Assembly (NCBI RefSeq): GCF_003144245.1
Contig: NW_020289978.1
Coordinates: forward strand, 1 to 64,000
DNA: 64,000 nt
Direction of reading: 5' to 3'
Source: Jaminaea rosea
Taxonomy: Eukaryota > Basidiomycota > Exobasidiomycetes > Microstromatales
A model generated the notes under the pieces. The model ran no database searches. It was not told the DNA's origin and was given only the letters and a program-made list of their open reading frames with translations. Positions 41,615-52,759 of the stretch are shown here, piece after piece (the first letter of the stretch is position 1; each line of letters opens with the position of its first letter). Position numbers and translations under genes: made by a program.

Positions 41615-44175
41615 TCAGTCCTCAATGGGATCATCAGAGATGTCCCCTCCTTCCTCGTCATCAGCGGCGCCCCTCTCCTCACTCTGATCCACTCCCCCTC
41701 CCCTATCGAGGGCCCTCGTCTCCCTACCCTCTGGCTCAATTTTGCCTTGAACCTGGCCCTGAGTCTGGGCCTGGGACTGCCCCGAAAGCTTAACAGCCCC
41801 ACCCTGGTCCTCCTCGACAAGCTCTCCAAGATCACCCGCATCGTCTGCGTCCATGTCCCTACTCTGAGCAGCAGCAGCAGCAGCCACCCCTGTCCCTCCT
41901 CCCTGCGAAAAGGCTCCCCTCCAATCCATCCCACCCACCCGGGCCAGTAATTCCTTCTGCTTGGCGCTCCACCCACCACGCGCATCCCCCGTCGCGGCCG
42001 CCGCCGCCGCCATTTTCGCGAGGGACGGCCCCCACTCTTCCGCGACTTGACGAGGCGTGGCCGTGCGTATCCCGACATCACAACTGCTTCCCTGCGCACG
42101 GCGACGCGACCTATAATCGTCTTGTAAGGCTTCCACATCCCCGCGCAAAGCCTTGCTGCGCTCGTTGACCTCCCAGAGACTGGGTCTCGTCATCTTCTGT
42201 CCTTTTCTCGGTACCGGGCTTGGTAGATGCAGGAGTGTGCTCCCAAACGTGATCAGCCCGGCATAGTGGCTGAGCAGTAGGGGGTGCTGAGCATTATTGG
42301 ACGCCAGGGCACGGAGATCCTCACCGTAGGAGGGATTGAGGGAGGACTCGACAAAGCTGAAGGAGTCGGAGATGAGGGCGCATTGCTCTATGTCTGTTGT
42401 GAAGGGCGGGTAGTTGTGCGCTACCCAGAGGGAGAGGAGGGAGGAGTCTACGCCTGTTGAGGAGGAGGAGAGTGACTGGTGTGTGCGATGCGAAGCGAAA
42501 GAGAGGGGAGGAGAGGATCAGCGAATACGCCCATCGAAGACTTGATCGCGGGGCGAAGTGGAAAGCTCACCTCGATGTTGACCTTGCTCTTGCGTCGCCA
42601 CAAGTGGCTCAAGTGCGCGGGTAAGAGCAGAGGCTTCTCTTTATCCCTCTCCTTCTCTCCTCCCTCCTCGACCTCATCATCCGACGCAACCTCCATCTCC
42701 TCCCTTCCCCTCTTCAACTCCGGATCTCCCACTCTCTTATTGAACAACACTTTCCCCAACGCATGGAAGATATCCAGCGCCGACTCCCTGCTCATCAAGC
42801 CCAGCTCGACCATAACTTTCCTCGCCTCCTCTTTCGCTTTGGTCTTGGTACGAGACTGGGCCACCCGCTCAAAACGGCGTGGCTGCTTAATAAAGCGTGA
42901 GTGGACCTGCTGCAACAAGTCGATAGCCGATCGCACATCCCCCAGCGTGCTCTCCGCCAAGGCTTCGACTACTTCCACCGGCATTACACGGCGGGAGAGG
43001 CTTGCGGACTTTCCCTTGGACTTGATCCCAGGAGGGAGCGGACAGCCCACGGCGCGCTCGTACGTCTCCTTGAGGACGCGCGAGAGGATGGTGACCGCTA
43101 CCGGGTTGAATTTGATCTCGTACCAGCCGTCACTGCCCTCTGCCTCTGCGCCTAGGAGCTTGCGCGTCGTCATCCAGCTGCTCGAACTGCCCGCGCCATC
43201 CTCCTGCGCGCCTGGGTCGCCAGAATCGCCAGCCACACCGCCTCCTGAGCCCGAGGCGGTATTGGAGAGGATGAGGACGATGGGCACATTACTGTTGGGA
43301 TCTTGCGCGAGGGGCCGGGAGAGGAAGGTTGCCATTACTTGTTGGAAGGACTGGAGCGTCGCGTAGTGCGAGAGGGTGGGGAGGTCCTCGAGTAGAATGA
43401 GCTGTCGGCGTAATGTAGGCGACGATGTTGAGGCGCTGCTCGACGATGAAGACGAGGATGCTGTAACTCCACGCTCTGTCGTCAAGGCCAGCGTAGGAAA
43501 CTTTGCCGACTGAGAGATGAAGTCGCAAAAGCGCTCCATGATCCCCTCTATCGCCCCGCCAGCACGCCAATCATCCATACTCGTCGCGGCGCTCTCCACC
43601 TCGTTCTTCCATTCGAGCACCTCATAGTCCAACTCTCCTGGCGCTCCTAGCTGGCGAATTGTCTCCGTCTTCCCCGCTCCGGCCGGACCGCGCAGGATGA
43701 GAATCCGACGATGCTTCCTCACGCGCGCCGAGGGAGAGAAGGCTTCGCGCAACCAGGTCTCGACGTCGACTGTCTTGCGGAGATGGACGGCGAGTTCGGA
43801 GCGTTTCGTGGGGCGATAGCGTGAGCTCCAAAGAGCGGCGGCGACGGGGAGGTCTGGCGATCCGCGCAAGGGCTCTTTGCCCTTGGGGAAGCCATTCGAG
43901 GGGGTGGGTCGACTGGTAGCTCTTTCAGGCGATTGTATCTTGACCCTCTTCTGCGGCGGCGGCGGGGCTGGAAGTACTGGTCCGGGCTGTCGAGTAAAGG
44001 CGAGGCGTGGCTGCTGAGGCGGAGGCGGACGCGCAGGCGCCTTGGATAGACGAAGCCCACCAGTCGACGATGATGGGGCGGTGGATTGCGTTGACCCACT
44101 CCTCGACGAGCTAGATGCAGAGCCTGAGCTCGAAGCTCGCATGGACGAGGCCTTGTTCGAGCGAGCGGGCGCCAT
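41615..44175 (-). CDS. RAD17: DNA damage checkpoint clamp loader Rad17 (yeast Rad24)
   Basis: AAA+ clamp-loader subunit that with RFC2-5 loads the 9-1-1 clamp at damaged DNA. Two exons, 44175-42571 and 42475-41615, give about 821 residues. An N-terminal Ser/Pro-rich region leads to LWSSRYRPTKRSELAVH. The Walker A motif GPAGAGKT is at residues 163-170, followed by the YEVLEWKNE block. A Walker B-like segment LILLEDLPTL occurs near 266, and sensor-like LILSNTASG comes later. SALDIFHALGKVLFNKR is a conserved Rad17 segment. The intron (95 nt) has a GTGAGC donor and ACACCAG acceptor; across it NIE joins SLSSSSTGVDSSLL in frame. The C-terminal tail is Ala/Gln-rich and acidic. It shares a 350-bp divergent promoter with MET8. 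Confidence 0.93.
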
Positions 44176-44525
44176 GGCCGCTGAGGCGCGCCTGAGCTGC
44201 TACGACGTGAGAGCAAAGAGAAGTCCTCGCCGTCGTCTTCGTGTGGGTGTTGGTGTTGGTTAGGACGGCAAGAAAGGCACGACGACGCGGCTGGGCGGAA
44301 AGGGAATTGGAAGTGTGGCATCAAGACTTTCAATTGGCCCGTCCGCCGCTCGTCTCGTCTCTGTCCGCCTGACGCAATTCACTCGGACTCGCAGCTTTCG
44401 CCCGCCGCTCGCCCTCGCCCTCTTATCAATCCCGGCTCTCTCACGTCGCCCTCTCGCGCCCTTTTCTTTTCTCTTCTTCTCAAATTCCCCCCCTACCCCT
44501 CTCTCTTCCTTTATTCCTCGTCACA
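44176..44525. promoter_or_regulatory. Divergent promoter, RAD17 and MET8
   Basis: 350 bp between divergent start codons. The MET8 side ends in a long pyrimidine-rich stretch just before its ATG, a common feature of fungal leaders. No factor sites are assigned. Confidence 0.55.
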
Positions 44526-45543
44526 ATGTCAACCTCAGCCGGCCCCTCCACCACCTCCTCCTCCTCCTCCAAATACCCCACCATCGTACCCGGCGGCGGC
44601 CTAATCCTCGCCTGGCAGCTAAAAGGCAAGAAAGTCCTCCTCGTAGGAGGAGGAATGGTCGCTGCCGGCCGCCTAGTAAACGTCAAGGATGCCGATGCCC
44701 ACTTGACTGTCATTTCCCCTCGTTCGGGCCTTTCAGGGGAGATGAAGCATCGCATAGATACGGAAAAGGTCGTGGACGTGTACCACGATCGGTCCTTTGG
44801 TGGGGAGGAGGACTTGTATGACGCCGAGGGAAAGTTGTACGATATGGTCCTCACAGCTATCGATGACTCGGACCTTTCCCGATCCATCTGCGTCATGGCG
44901 CGCAAGTTGCGCATACCGGTCAATGTGGCTGATGTGCCACCCGAATGTGACTTCTACTTTGGATCCCTCATCCGTCGTGGACCGTTGCAGGTTATGGTGT
45001 CCACTGGGGGCAAGGGACCCAAGATTGCTAATCAGGTTAGGACGTTAGTGGAGCGCAGCTTGCCGGAAAATGTGGGGGAGGCCATCAGTAGGGTTGGGGT
45101 GTTGAGGGGCAAGTTGAGGGAGAGGGTTCCGGAGCAGAAGGAGAGTGGGAGGAGGATGAGGTGGATGATCGATGTTTGTGAGCGGTGGAGCTGTGAGTGC
45201 GCGCGGCGCGAGAGGTGGGGAATAGGCAGGTGCGGTGATGCTGACACTTTGCTTCGCTCCTCGATGCTCGTTTGCAGGGGATCAACTAGCAGAAATGACA
45301 GACCGCGACATGGAACTCATCTTGGCCGGCTGGGAGAAGGGCAAGGCACCCAGCTACGTTGAGGTCAAGGGCGTCACGAAAGCGTACGCCCCTACATGGC
45401 ATTCACTGGCCAAGCGCTTCTTTGCTACATGTCCAGTTGTGGGGTACATCTCACCCTGGTCGGCGGGACTTTTGGGCTTCGCAGCGGGGGCGGCGGCGAG
45501 TCTGGGGATGGTAGCGGCGAGGAGGCCCGAAGCGCTGAGATAG
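44526..45543 (+). CDS. MET8: Siroheme synthase Met8 (precorrin-2 dehydrogenase / ferrochelatase)
   Basis: Bifunctional enzyme that oxidises precorrin-2 with NAD and inserts iron to make siroheme, the cofactor of sulfite reductase. Exons 44526-45192 and 45278-45543 give 310 residues. The NAD-binding loop KVLLVGGGMVAAGR lies near residues 36-49. The active-site region VNVADVPPECDFYFG and STGGKGPKIANQVR are typical Met8 blocks. The intron splits a Trp codon (RWS then W-DQLAEM) and keeps phase. After the usual enzyme end the protein adds a C-terminal Gly/Ala-rich hydrophobic stretch (GLLGFAAGAAASLGMV) that looks membrane-inserting. It is convergent with the amidase gene, with 36 bp between stop codons. 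Confidence 0.93.
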
Positions 45544-45579
45544 CAGCGCGGGATTGTATTCGAGTAAATGTACAGCATT

Positions 45580-46724
45580 CTATGTAGACACGCCCAGATG
45601 GTGCTCGTAGACGAAGGTGGCCTCTTGCGCTTGGCCGAGGGAGACCATCAGTGTAGGCCTGTCTCCCGGCTTGAAGGAGAGGACCGACGAAGAGCCTGCG
45701 AAGATGGAGTCTGGCATGTGCGAGGCGGATCAGAGGGAGCGCCGTCGGCTTTGCCCGTGTGGTACGCCACGCTTGCACTCCTCAGGATACACTCACCTCC
45801 CTCCTTGCCCGTTCGATTCGCCGTGACCAAGATGGTGTGCTTCTCCGTATCATGCCCATCGCCTGTCTTCCTCCAGAAGGGTTCACACCTCGCCGCCCAA
45901 TAATTGACCGAATCCAGATTCGTCTCTTCCGCATGCTGTGCCACATGCTCATCGCCGTAATCCGTCAACCACGCCATGGGCATCGCCAACACGTCGACCT
46001 TCCGCTCGTGCGCCCATCGCGTGAGCTCGAATGTATCGAAGGGCGTCTGGAAACGGTAGGGGTTGATATCCATGCAGATGGCCACGCCCACCCTGACGGA
46101 TCGTCGATGGCCCTCCTGATCGTCTAGGGTCAGGTCGATGCATTGGAACCCGGGCCCCTCGTCGCACCAGAGGACGTCGGCGTCGAAGAGGAAGTGCTTG
46201 CGGAAGGTATGCAGGGCCTCGCCCTGGGGTGAAGTAAGCAGGGCAGAATTGTAGTAGTAGGGCGACGATGATGATGATGACCTCGAGTCAGCGACGTCTG
46301 TACGCTCGCCTGCAAGGGTGGGCCGACGATCCACCGGCTTTGCAGCCACGGCTGCCTCGCCATCGCCAGGAAGTACGACCTCCGGGTACCCGATGAGGGT
46401 GTGACATCCCAAGCGTTGAGATATCTCACGCGCAACGCTGTGCGCCGTCGATTCCCCAGCAAAGGCCTCGCGGCTGCCAAAACGTTCGGCCATCCCCCTG
46501 ATCTTTGCCTTGCCTGCTTCCCCCTCGAACACGTACCCAGTCAAAGCCATCTCCGGTGCGATGAGTAGGTGAATCCCATCTGACTTGCTCAGGTGAGCCG
46601 TCAGGTCTAGCAAACGCTGACGTGAGGCAGAGGGATTGGAGTGGTGCGGCGTCATCTGAACTACGGCGATGCGCATGAGGCCGGCGCGACCATGAGGTGT
46701 GGAGGGTGCTTGGGAAGTGGACAT
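45580..46724 (-). CDS. N-terminal amidase, nitrilase superfamily (Nta1-like)
   Basis: Carbon-nitrogen hydrolase resembling Nta1, which deamidates N-terminal Asn and Gln to create destabilising N-degrons. Exons 46724-45797 and 45695-45580 give about 346 residues. The Glu-Lys-Cys triad is visible: E58 in LLIAPEMALTGY, K176 in HTFRKHFLFDAD and C217 in VAICMDINPYRF. The ICMDINPYRF segment is characteristic of Nta1 within the superfamily. The 99-nt intron joins KEG to GSSSVLSFKPG in phase. The first ATG is at 46724. The open frame continues upstream without an ATG and encodes a basic, hydrophobic stretch (ALLHRLRGLLGATRTP) resembling a mitochondrial presequence. Upstream lies 283 bp to the stop of the thioredoxin-fold gene. 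Confidence 0.85.
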
Positions 46725-47007
46725 GGCGAGGCTCGTGACGGTGGATGGTATGCTTGATGGGGTCCTGGTAGCGCCAAGAAGACCGCGCAGTCGATGGAGA
46801 AGCGCCACCGTGGAAACTTGAAGCGTTGCGGCAGGGAAGGAAGAAGCGAGACGGTCGGATGAGCTGAGCGTGAGAAGAAGGCAAGGCGTGTGGACCGCGG
46901 CAAGACCACGACGTCACGATACGGTCGGAACAACACCGAAGAAACAGCATGAAGTCAAGAGGCCTGGCACAATATCAAGTCTATTCCATTGCACCACCAC
47001 CTCACCT

Positions 47008-47859
47008 CTACTCTACAGCGCTCTCCCCCTCACCATCGACTTTCTGCCCACCTGGAGGCCCCACATTCTTCTCAAGGAAGTCGCGCCACTCCTTTTCCCC
47101 AAACGAGCTCGAGATGGACGGTTCGATGAGACCGTTCCAGACTGGATGCGCAGCGAGAAAGAGAAAGAGGATTCTGGATGTCAGTCAAGCAGCAAACGCA
47201 TGGCCGAGTGTCTCTCAAAGGAGGCATCCCCGCGCACACTACTCACTAGCGGTAGGTGTCACATGAATACCGTTCTGTCTCCCATACTTGACACAATACT
47301 TCAGATCGGGCACAACTTTGCTCCCCTCATTCCCCTCCCCTACTTTCAACAAATTCCTCACAGTTTGACCCAAAGGCTGACCAGAGGGCAAGCTGACAAT
47401 GGGCGTCGACTTGCTCTTCTTTGGCGCTTCGCCCAAGACGGCTACTGCCAAATTTGCAAGATCTGCGCGCAGTTGATCCGGATTGCGATTTCGTGAGGGT
47501 CCGTCGAAGTAGGCGTCCTGCTTTGCCATGAGGGATTGGGAGAAGATCCAGAATGCATTCGTCTTTGGATCTTGGATGACCTCGGGCTCGGAAATGCGCG
47601 AAATCTTGGCGGCGGCTATGGCGGCTTCGTTGACGAGGGTCGAGGAGGCGTGCCATGGTTGAGGGTAGGGGCGAAGGACGATGCGGACTTTACCCTCCCA
47701 TGGGGCAGAGCTGCCGAAGATGAGGGGGAGGAGATGATGCTGTACGCCGATGACTAGCTTGGCGGAGAAGGGACATAGGTAGTCGATGCCGAACTCGACT
47801 GTTGCAGCCGCATTACTGGGGCCGATGGCGAGAGCTTGGAGGCCGGGGGGTAGAGCCAT
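47008..47859 (-). CDS. Thioredoxin-fold protein, DsbA/GST-kappa-like
   Basis: Small protein of 248 residues from exons 47859-47247 and 47141-47008. An N-terminal VEFGIDYLCPFSAKL gives a thioredoxin-fold beginning with a CPFS active-site position (Cys29). The second position is Ser, so it is a monothiol type rather than a disulphide oxidant. The cis-Pro block appears as VTPTAIWNGLIEPSISSSFG, formed across the intron, as in DsbA-like proteins. The 105-nt intron has a GTGAGT donor and CATCCAG acceptor. Function could be a glutathione-linked reductase or a structural homologue; I cannot decide. It is divergent from the NDUFS7 gene across 314 bp. Confidence 0.8.
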
Positions 47860-48173
47860 TGTCGGTGACGGTTCTTGGGTTAAGAAGGAGGGAGGAGTGA
47901 AATTGCAACCTTTCTCCACCTCGACATCCTCGACGCTCGACGCTCGACCTCGAATGTCCGTGCGAGGGCAAAGGCGAGGCGGGGCGGGGCGAGACTCGAG
48001 ACGGAACGGGTGCAAGGCGGATTTCATTTGAGCCGGCTCGAGTTCGTCGCGCACGTGGCGTAGGCTGATGAATCAGAGAGGCGTGGGCGTGGCGACCCGC
48101 CGACGCATCATGGACCACATCAACTCTCATCCTGTTACCACCACCCCGCATTCCACCATTCGTCGCCGCCGCC
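47860..48173. promoter_or_regulatory. Divergent promoter, thioredoxin-fold and NDUFS7 genes
   Basis: 314 bp between two divergent start codons. It must carry both promoters. No particular element is recognised. Confidence 0.55.
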
Positions 48174-49454
48174 ATGGTCGCATCACTCTCGTCGTCCATT
48201 GCAAAGGCTACCATGCCGGGTACGTAGGCTCGACGTCGTGGTACTGAAGTCTGCTCGCCATCTGACCGCACCCCTACTCTCTTCTCTTCTCGCACGCAGC
48301 GTTCCGCGCATCGACATCGACGCTGTCGAGGGGCATCGCCACCTCGTCGACGGCCTACGCCCCTCGTCTTACCAAGGCAGACCAGTCTCCCGTCGCTTCC
48401 TCATCATCATCGTCGAGCACGTCGCTGCTGCCCGCCCGCACTTTTGCCACCTCGACGGCACTCCAGCTCGCCGAGCCCGCAGAGATGCGCTCCATCATGA
48501 ACCGCAACTCCAACCAGATGAGCCTCGAGACGCCCAAGGGTAACGGAGGTGCGTTTGCGTGACGTGGGGCAGAAAAGCACGCCAAGCCGATGTTGCGGAT
48601 CATTGACATTATCATCATCCTTCTTCTGCCTCGCTCGCGTACAGAGTACGTCCTCTCCACAATGGACAAGATCGTCAACTGGGCGCGCCAAGGCTCTCTC
48701 TGGCCTATGACTTTTGGCCTTGCGTGTTGTGCCGTCGAGATGATGCATGTCGCTACCGCTCGTTACGACCAAGGTAAGGCTGCGGTGCGGTGAGCACCTG
48801 GGGGCGAAATGGGAGCCATAGCTGACGAGCATCCTCCTCCTCCTCCATCTTCGCTATTCAGATCGCCTCGGTGTCGTTTTCAGAGCAAGTCCCAGGTACG
48901 TATGCTCTGAACACGACGCCTATACGATCATGTCGAAGCAGTCGCTGATGCCATGCCGCGGCGCCCTCTACTCGCCCACTCGCCCTCCAGGCAATCCGAC
49001 GTCATGATTGTGGCTGGTACCCTTACCAACAAGATGGCTCCTGCTCTTCGCAAGGTTTACGATCAGATGCCTGAGCCTCGATGGGTCATCAGCATGGGTA
49101 GCTGCGCCAACGGAGGTGAGTCGCCGCCGTCACCTCAAGACGGAGCATCATTGGCTGCAGTTCTGACTTCTTCCCACGCCCGCTCGCCCGCCCACCGCCG
49201 TCTTGGCTTTCCAAATCGCTCCTACGCTCGCTCGCCGCCGTCTCGGCTCTCCATTTTCCGTCTTGGCTCCCAAATCGACAGGCGGCTACTACCACTACTC
49301 ATACAGCGTTGTCCGTGGCTGCGACAGGATCGTACCCGTCGATCTGTACGTGCCGGGGTGCCCGCCGACGGCCGAGGCGCTGCTGTACGGGATGCTCCAG
49401 CTCATGCGCAAGATCAAGAGGACGAGGAAGTCGACCCTCTGGTACCGCAAGTGA
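48174..49454 (+). CDS. NADH:ubiquinone oxidoreductase 20 kDa subunit (PSST/NDUFS7)
   Basis: Complex I subunit of the mitochondrial matrix arm that holds iron-sulfur cluster N2. Six exons: 48174-48219, 48300-48548, 48645-48773, 48862-48895, 48991-49115 and 49282-49454, giving 251 residues. The N-terminal about 70 residues are Ser/Thr/Ala/Arg-rich and fit a mitochondrial presequence. Cluster ligands appear in [17 protein letters not shown] and VPGCPP. The end [17 protein letters not shown] and [10 protein letters not shown] is typical. All junctions keep phase; one exon is only 34 nt. A probable further intron sits in the 3' untranslated region. Intron 5 contains an imperfect internal duplication. 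Confidence 0.97.
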
Positions 49455-49873
49455 TGGCAGTGCGGTGAGTGCAGCGCGCGCTTTCAGCTGCCTGAGCTCC
49501 AAGGCTGACTTCCTTTCTCTGCATCGTCGCAGACAGTCTTCACGAGGCAAGTGAGCCGTCGTAGAGCCACAGCAGAGGTGACATGAGTGCAGAAGAGGCG
49601 TGCACATCATCATCGTCGCGCGCGCGTTGTGTGCTTCATAGCCAGCATGCAATCTACTCCTTTGTTTGATTTGAGAGGATCTGCCTTATCGTGTGGGCTA
49701 TGAGACAGGCATCCTCACCCCTGGCTGTTGTTACTCGAGCCCTGCGTGACCTCCCCCAATAGCCACGTGGCCCCACCCCTTCGCCAGTCCGCCTCCCACC
49801 TCCGCTCAATGTCGTCGTTGTCGCCTCGCCCTTCCGTTCCCCGTCCCTTCCACACATCTCGCACGTCACCACA
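49455..49873. other. Intergenic region between NDUFS7 and prefoldin genes
   Basis: 419 bp comprising the NDUFS7 3' UTR (with a probable intron) and the prefoldin promoter. No separate gene is seen. Confidence 0.6.
49465..49532 (+). other. Probable 3' UTR intron of the NDUFS7 gene
   Basis: A GTGAGT donor 10 nt after the stop codon and a CGTCGCAG acceptor bracket 68 nt, with a CTGAC-like branch site between. The signals match coding introns in the window. No transcript evidence is available. Confidence 0.5.
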
Positions 49874-50556
49874 ATGAGCACCTCCTCTCAACAGCAACAG
49901 CAGCAACAGCAGAGAAATCCGGCGGCATTGGCACAAGAGTACCAGTCACGCCGTCAAGAGCTTCAAGCCCTCGCGACCAAAATTGGGGAAGTGGAGGCAG
50001 ATAGGGATGAGCATCGGTGCGTCAGCGATTGCTGCAACGTTGTCCCCCGTGCACGACGACTCCCCACAAGGTCTTACTGACCCTGACCCTAAACCCCCCT
50101 TTGCTCGCTCGTTCGCTCGTAGCCTGGTCTTGTCCACTTTAGAGCCCATCGTCAAGGCAGAACCGGATCGCAAAGCCTTTCGCTTGATGGGTGGGGTTTT
50201 GGTAGAGAAGAATGTTAGGGAGACAGAGGGAGCCGTTAAGGAGGGGGAGGCTGGTGTGAGTAACGAGCGAGCGAGCGAGCAACAGAGGGGCAGCGGTAGC
50301 AACTACTGCTCCTCTTGCCTCGGCCCTGGTCGTCTTCTCCGTCATGGAAGCCGGATGCTGATGCTCGCTTTTTCCCGCATATCGCCATCGCCATCACGCG
50401 CTCGCACAGCTCACTCAACTCCTCGAACAGCTCGTCGAGCAATACAAGGTGAAAGAGGGGCAGCTTAACGAGTTTCAGCAGAAATACGCGCCACCCAACG
50501 CTGTAGCTGGGCCGGGAGGGGCGGGGGGAGCGCGGGCTGCGGCGGGTGGGAGATGA
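49874..50556 (+). CDS. Prefoldin subunit 2
   Basis: Beta-type prefoldin subunit of the hexameric cochaperone that hands actin and tubulin to CCT. Exons 49874-50016, 50123-50255 and 50410-50556 give about 140 residues. The first coiled-coil helix contains EYQSRRQELQALATKIGEVE. The beta-hairpin region LVLSTLEPI, RKAFRLMGGVLVEKNV is the family signature. The last exon contains LTQLLEQLVEQYKVKEGQLNEF, the second helix. An N-terminal Gln run and a Gly/Ala-rich tail flank the core. The second intron donor (GTGAGT after GCT GGT) is the only phase-consistent choice I found, but it shortens the linker before the second helix by a few residues against homologues, so this junction is less sure. Confidence 0.88.
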
Positions 50557-52759
50557 TGGAATGTCACAGAGATGAAAACTGCAGCAGAAGGCATAGTGTG
50601 AGACGCAAAGAGTACCATGAGCGAGCGTGAAGGTCGGAGAGGCGAGGAGGAGCGCTGCGAGGCTTTTTCTCAGCGCAGCAGGATCGATGGCCTTATCCTT
50701 TGGCTACGCACACCTCAAGGACGACTACTTTACATGCTGCGCCCTTGTATGCTGGGAGAGTGAGCCTTTCACGCTTCGCCCCTTGGCCCAGCTTATCCTC
50801 TCAGTACGGGGCTGCTCTATTCATCACGCCCAGCTGGCGGTGATTTTGCCAGCCCCTAGTGAGTGAGCGCCGAGGCGTGTAGCACGTCACGGCCACCACC
50901 AATCACACGAGACCAGCTCCACGCTGCTCCCGAAGCTCATAGCCAGAGCATATTCAGAGCAGGCGTCCAAGTGTAGGCGATTACCGAAGCGACATCCAAA
51001 GCAAGCATCAACTGGCCCGCTCAGGTCCGCTCAAAACCAACATCGAGTCAGGCACGCAACTTGAACGGCCGTGATGTACTGATGAGAGGTGGGCAAGTGA
51101 CGTGTTGCTACCTAATTTCGGCAGAGCAGTCCGAGTCCGTACGCGTTTGTCTGCTCCGCTGCTCGCTTTGGGTTCCCCTCTAATCATCTCCTCTTCTCTC
51201 CGTTGCCTCATCCCAGCGCCTCCTTCCACTCTTCACTCTCCTTCCTCCCTCGCTCCACACTCCTCTGGTGTGGCTGCTCTACGCTCACCCTCATGCTGGC
51301 CACCTCATGCGCCGAGGTGACGCTCTTTCGGGCACTGGAAGGATTAGCCACGCATCGCACGCTAGTCTGCCCAACGCCCGCCTCGCGAGGAGCGAAGCAG
51401 AATCGACGGATGAGGACGAGGATGAGGACGCTGCCGCAACGAAGACTCTGAGGCCTCCTGAGGCTGGCACGGCGCCCCTCGCCGTCATCACGATCACCGG
51501 GACGTTTTGGTCCTTTCAGGATTACCTCGCACAGAACAGGTTGCCTACTCGCTCGACGGAAACATCGGCACACATTCCCAGGCTGATCGACCATATTGCA
51601 AAAGGCAGAGGAGGTATGCGACAAAGATTGTCGAGAAGCTCTGGGTGAACGACGAGCAGCTACCGAAGGTCACGGCTGCCATCTGGCGGCCCAACCGGAT
51701 ATTCGCAAAGAACCTCTCATCAACTCCTACCCTGCTGTCGCGGCAGCTCTTCGTGCAAGTGATGCACAAGAGAGACATACGCGCAAAGTCGTCAATGTAG
51801 ACTTCAATGCATATCTCATTATAATGCTAATCAAGCCTACCGGCCCAGAGGGTGCCGAGTTCCCCGCCGCACACTGGCTTGAGCGAGTCCACTGTGCACC
51901 GCTGGGTTTCTTCGCCTCGTCACCTCGAATGTCATTACATATCCCTTACTGTGTCAGAATTGCGGCTGACGTTGGCGTGATAACGAGGACGTGGCATCAT
52001 CTGAAGAAAAGGCCGGGACCGAGCCTTCTCTTTCCATGACGCGATGCCATCGACGACCCGTAAGACGGCGATGTGGGAAGAAGTCTACTTGTGTCCTTCG
52101 CCATCTCACTCGCCTGTCCCTCCTCGTGCCTGGCCTATCCTGCGAAGCTTCTCTGCCCACCTTCAACCGTGCCAACGCCTTCTCTGATCAATACAGCCTC
52201 TTTGTCGATACACGCCTCGACTCCAATCTGCTACCTCACTCCTGAGCTCTCCCACTCCTCATCCTCGTCCTCTGCCTGATTTCGTTCTCGTGCCAGGTCC
52301 CACATCTCTGCCTCGGCAATGAACCCGAAAACGAGAACGGAAGCGGGTGAAGGGGAAAACTTCCGGCCGATCTCCGACGCCAAGCTCTGCAGCAGCAGCG
52401 TCACGCGTTTTTTGGGAGAGCAAAGAAGAGCCCAAACCTCCCCAGAGCGTCGATCCTTCGATAGGTGGGAAGCATTGCATTGCATATGGGCTGTGGTCCA
52501 ACCCTGCATGAACACTTGGGTCACGAGCACGCAATTGGGGTTCGTACTTACGAGCGAGGCACGCCATTTGTCGCACGGGCCGCCGTTGGCGATGGGCGAT
52601 GTCGTCGTGTGACCTTGGATGAGGTGAGAGCACGTTGGGAGGCGCGAGGGACGAGAGATTGCTTGGCTTCGTACGACTTCATCTTCGACAGATTGAGCAT
52701 CGCATCTGATCTCCCTCCCATTCGCTTCATTCAAGCATCACCTCGAAGCGCGGCCAATC
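50557..52759. other. Long intergenic region with only weak coding signals
   Basis: About 2.2 kb without a convincing gene. Frames at 51268-51648 and 51596-52039 (plus strand) and 52231-52734 (minus strand) are open, but two lack an ATG and none shows a recognisable family motif. Short stretches such as KIVEKLWVNDEQLPKVTAAIW (51600s) could be remnants of, or exons from, an unknown gene. The right part is the presumed promoter of the permease gene. Confidence 0.4.

Noticed and set aside
45808-45822. tRNA B-box-like sequence (GTTCGATTC)
   Set aside because: It is inside the coding region of the amidase gene and no A-box or cloverleaf precedes it.
52231-52734. 167-codon minus-strand frame before the permease gene
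   Set aside because: No ATG at its start and no recognisable motif; described only as part of the weak-coding region.
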